Shown here piece by piece: positions 63,906 through 64,000 of a DNA stretch of 64,000 nucleotides. Position 1 is the first letter of the stretch. Each line of letters begins with the position of its first letter. The position numbers and the translations under genes were made by a program. The stretch is taken from NCBI RefSeq assembly GCF_950295315.1, contig NC_080179.1, positions 70,244,615 through 70,308,614 on the forward strand. The letters are read 5' to 3'. The notes below the pieces were generated by a model. It was given only the letters and a program-made list of their open reading frames with translations. It was not told the origin of the DNA and searched no databases. This DNA comes from Erinaceus europaeus. Taxonomy: Eukaryota; Chordata; Mammalia; Eulipotyphla; Erinaceidae.

Positions 63906-64000
63906 AGATAAAAGGTTAACAAAAAAAAAAAGAGTAAGTCTCAGGAAGAATTTATTTTTGAGTTTTTTTTCACATCTGAGATGTAAGTTTTATGTATTTA

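Overview
This window looks like mammalian nuclear DNA from a hedgehog (Erinaceidae, most likely Erinaceus). The support is: about 55 copies of tRNA-derived SINEs of the hedgehog ERI type; many pieces of an L1 lineage with an unusually long 3' UTR; three insertions of a Vingi-type non-LTR retrotransposon, a clade reported among mammals only from hedgehogs; and remnants of general mammalian repeats (L2, MIR, a MER5A-like hAT element). I found no host protein-coding exon that I can defend. The window reads as intergenic or intronic DNA built up by layered retrotransposition.

Layout. 0-5 kb: a 5'-inverted L1 3' end (432-1575), an old L2 fragment, a SINE with a duplicated head, and an L1 3' UTR interrupted by two SINEs. 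4.9-5.5 kb: a short Vingi derivative on the minus strand. 5.9-9.6 kb: two solo LTRs of one endogenous retrovirus family, each with its own 6-bp target duplication, among antisense L1 3' UTR. 9.6-20 kb: mostly unassigned DNA with SINEs, L1 3' ends, microsatellites, and a 22-bp Vingi insertion with a 13-bp target duplication at 17.3 kb. 20.1-23.9 kb: the longest L1, a 5'-truncated and broken ORF2 with its 3' UTR. 24-37.9 kb: dense SINEs, including a stack of three insertions at one site (28.0-28.6 kb), and nested L1s. 37.9-41.8 kb: two L1 5' ends in the same orientation around an LTR fragment, a U6 snRNA pseudogene and unassigned DNA. 42-60 kb: SINEs, AAAG and TG microsatellites, L1 3' UTRs and a MER5A-like element. 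60.6-64 kb: a longer Vingi copy retaining about 300 codons of the ORF, a second LTR family, and L1 fragments in both orientations.

No operon or pathway is visible. The elements are related through retrotransposition machinery: L1 proteins are the likely source of mobility for the poly(A)-tailed SINEs, the U6 copy and the small retrocopy at 28.4 kb, while Vingi copies end in AAG-type repeats and use their own machinery. Boundaries given with target-site duplications are read directly from the sequence; other boundaries are estimates by eye. Family names rest on recognition, not on a database search.
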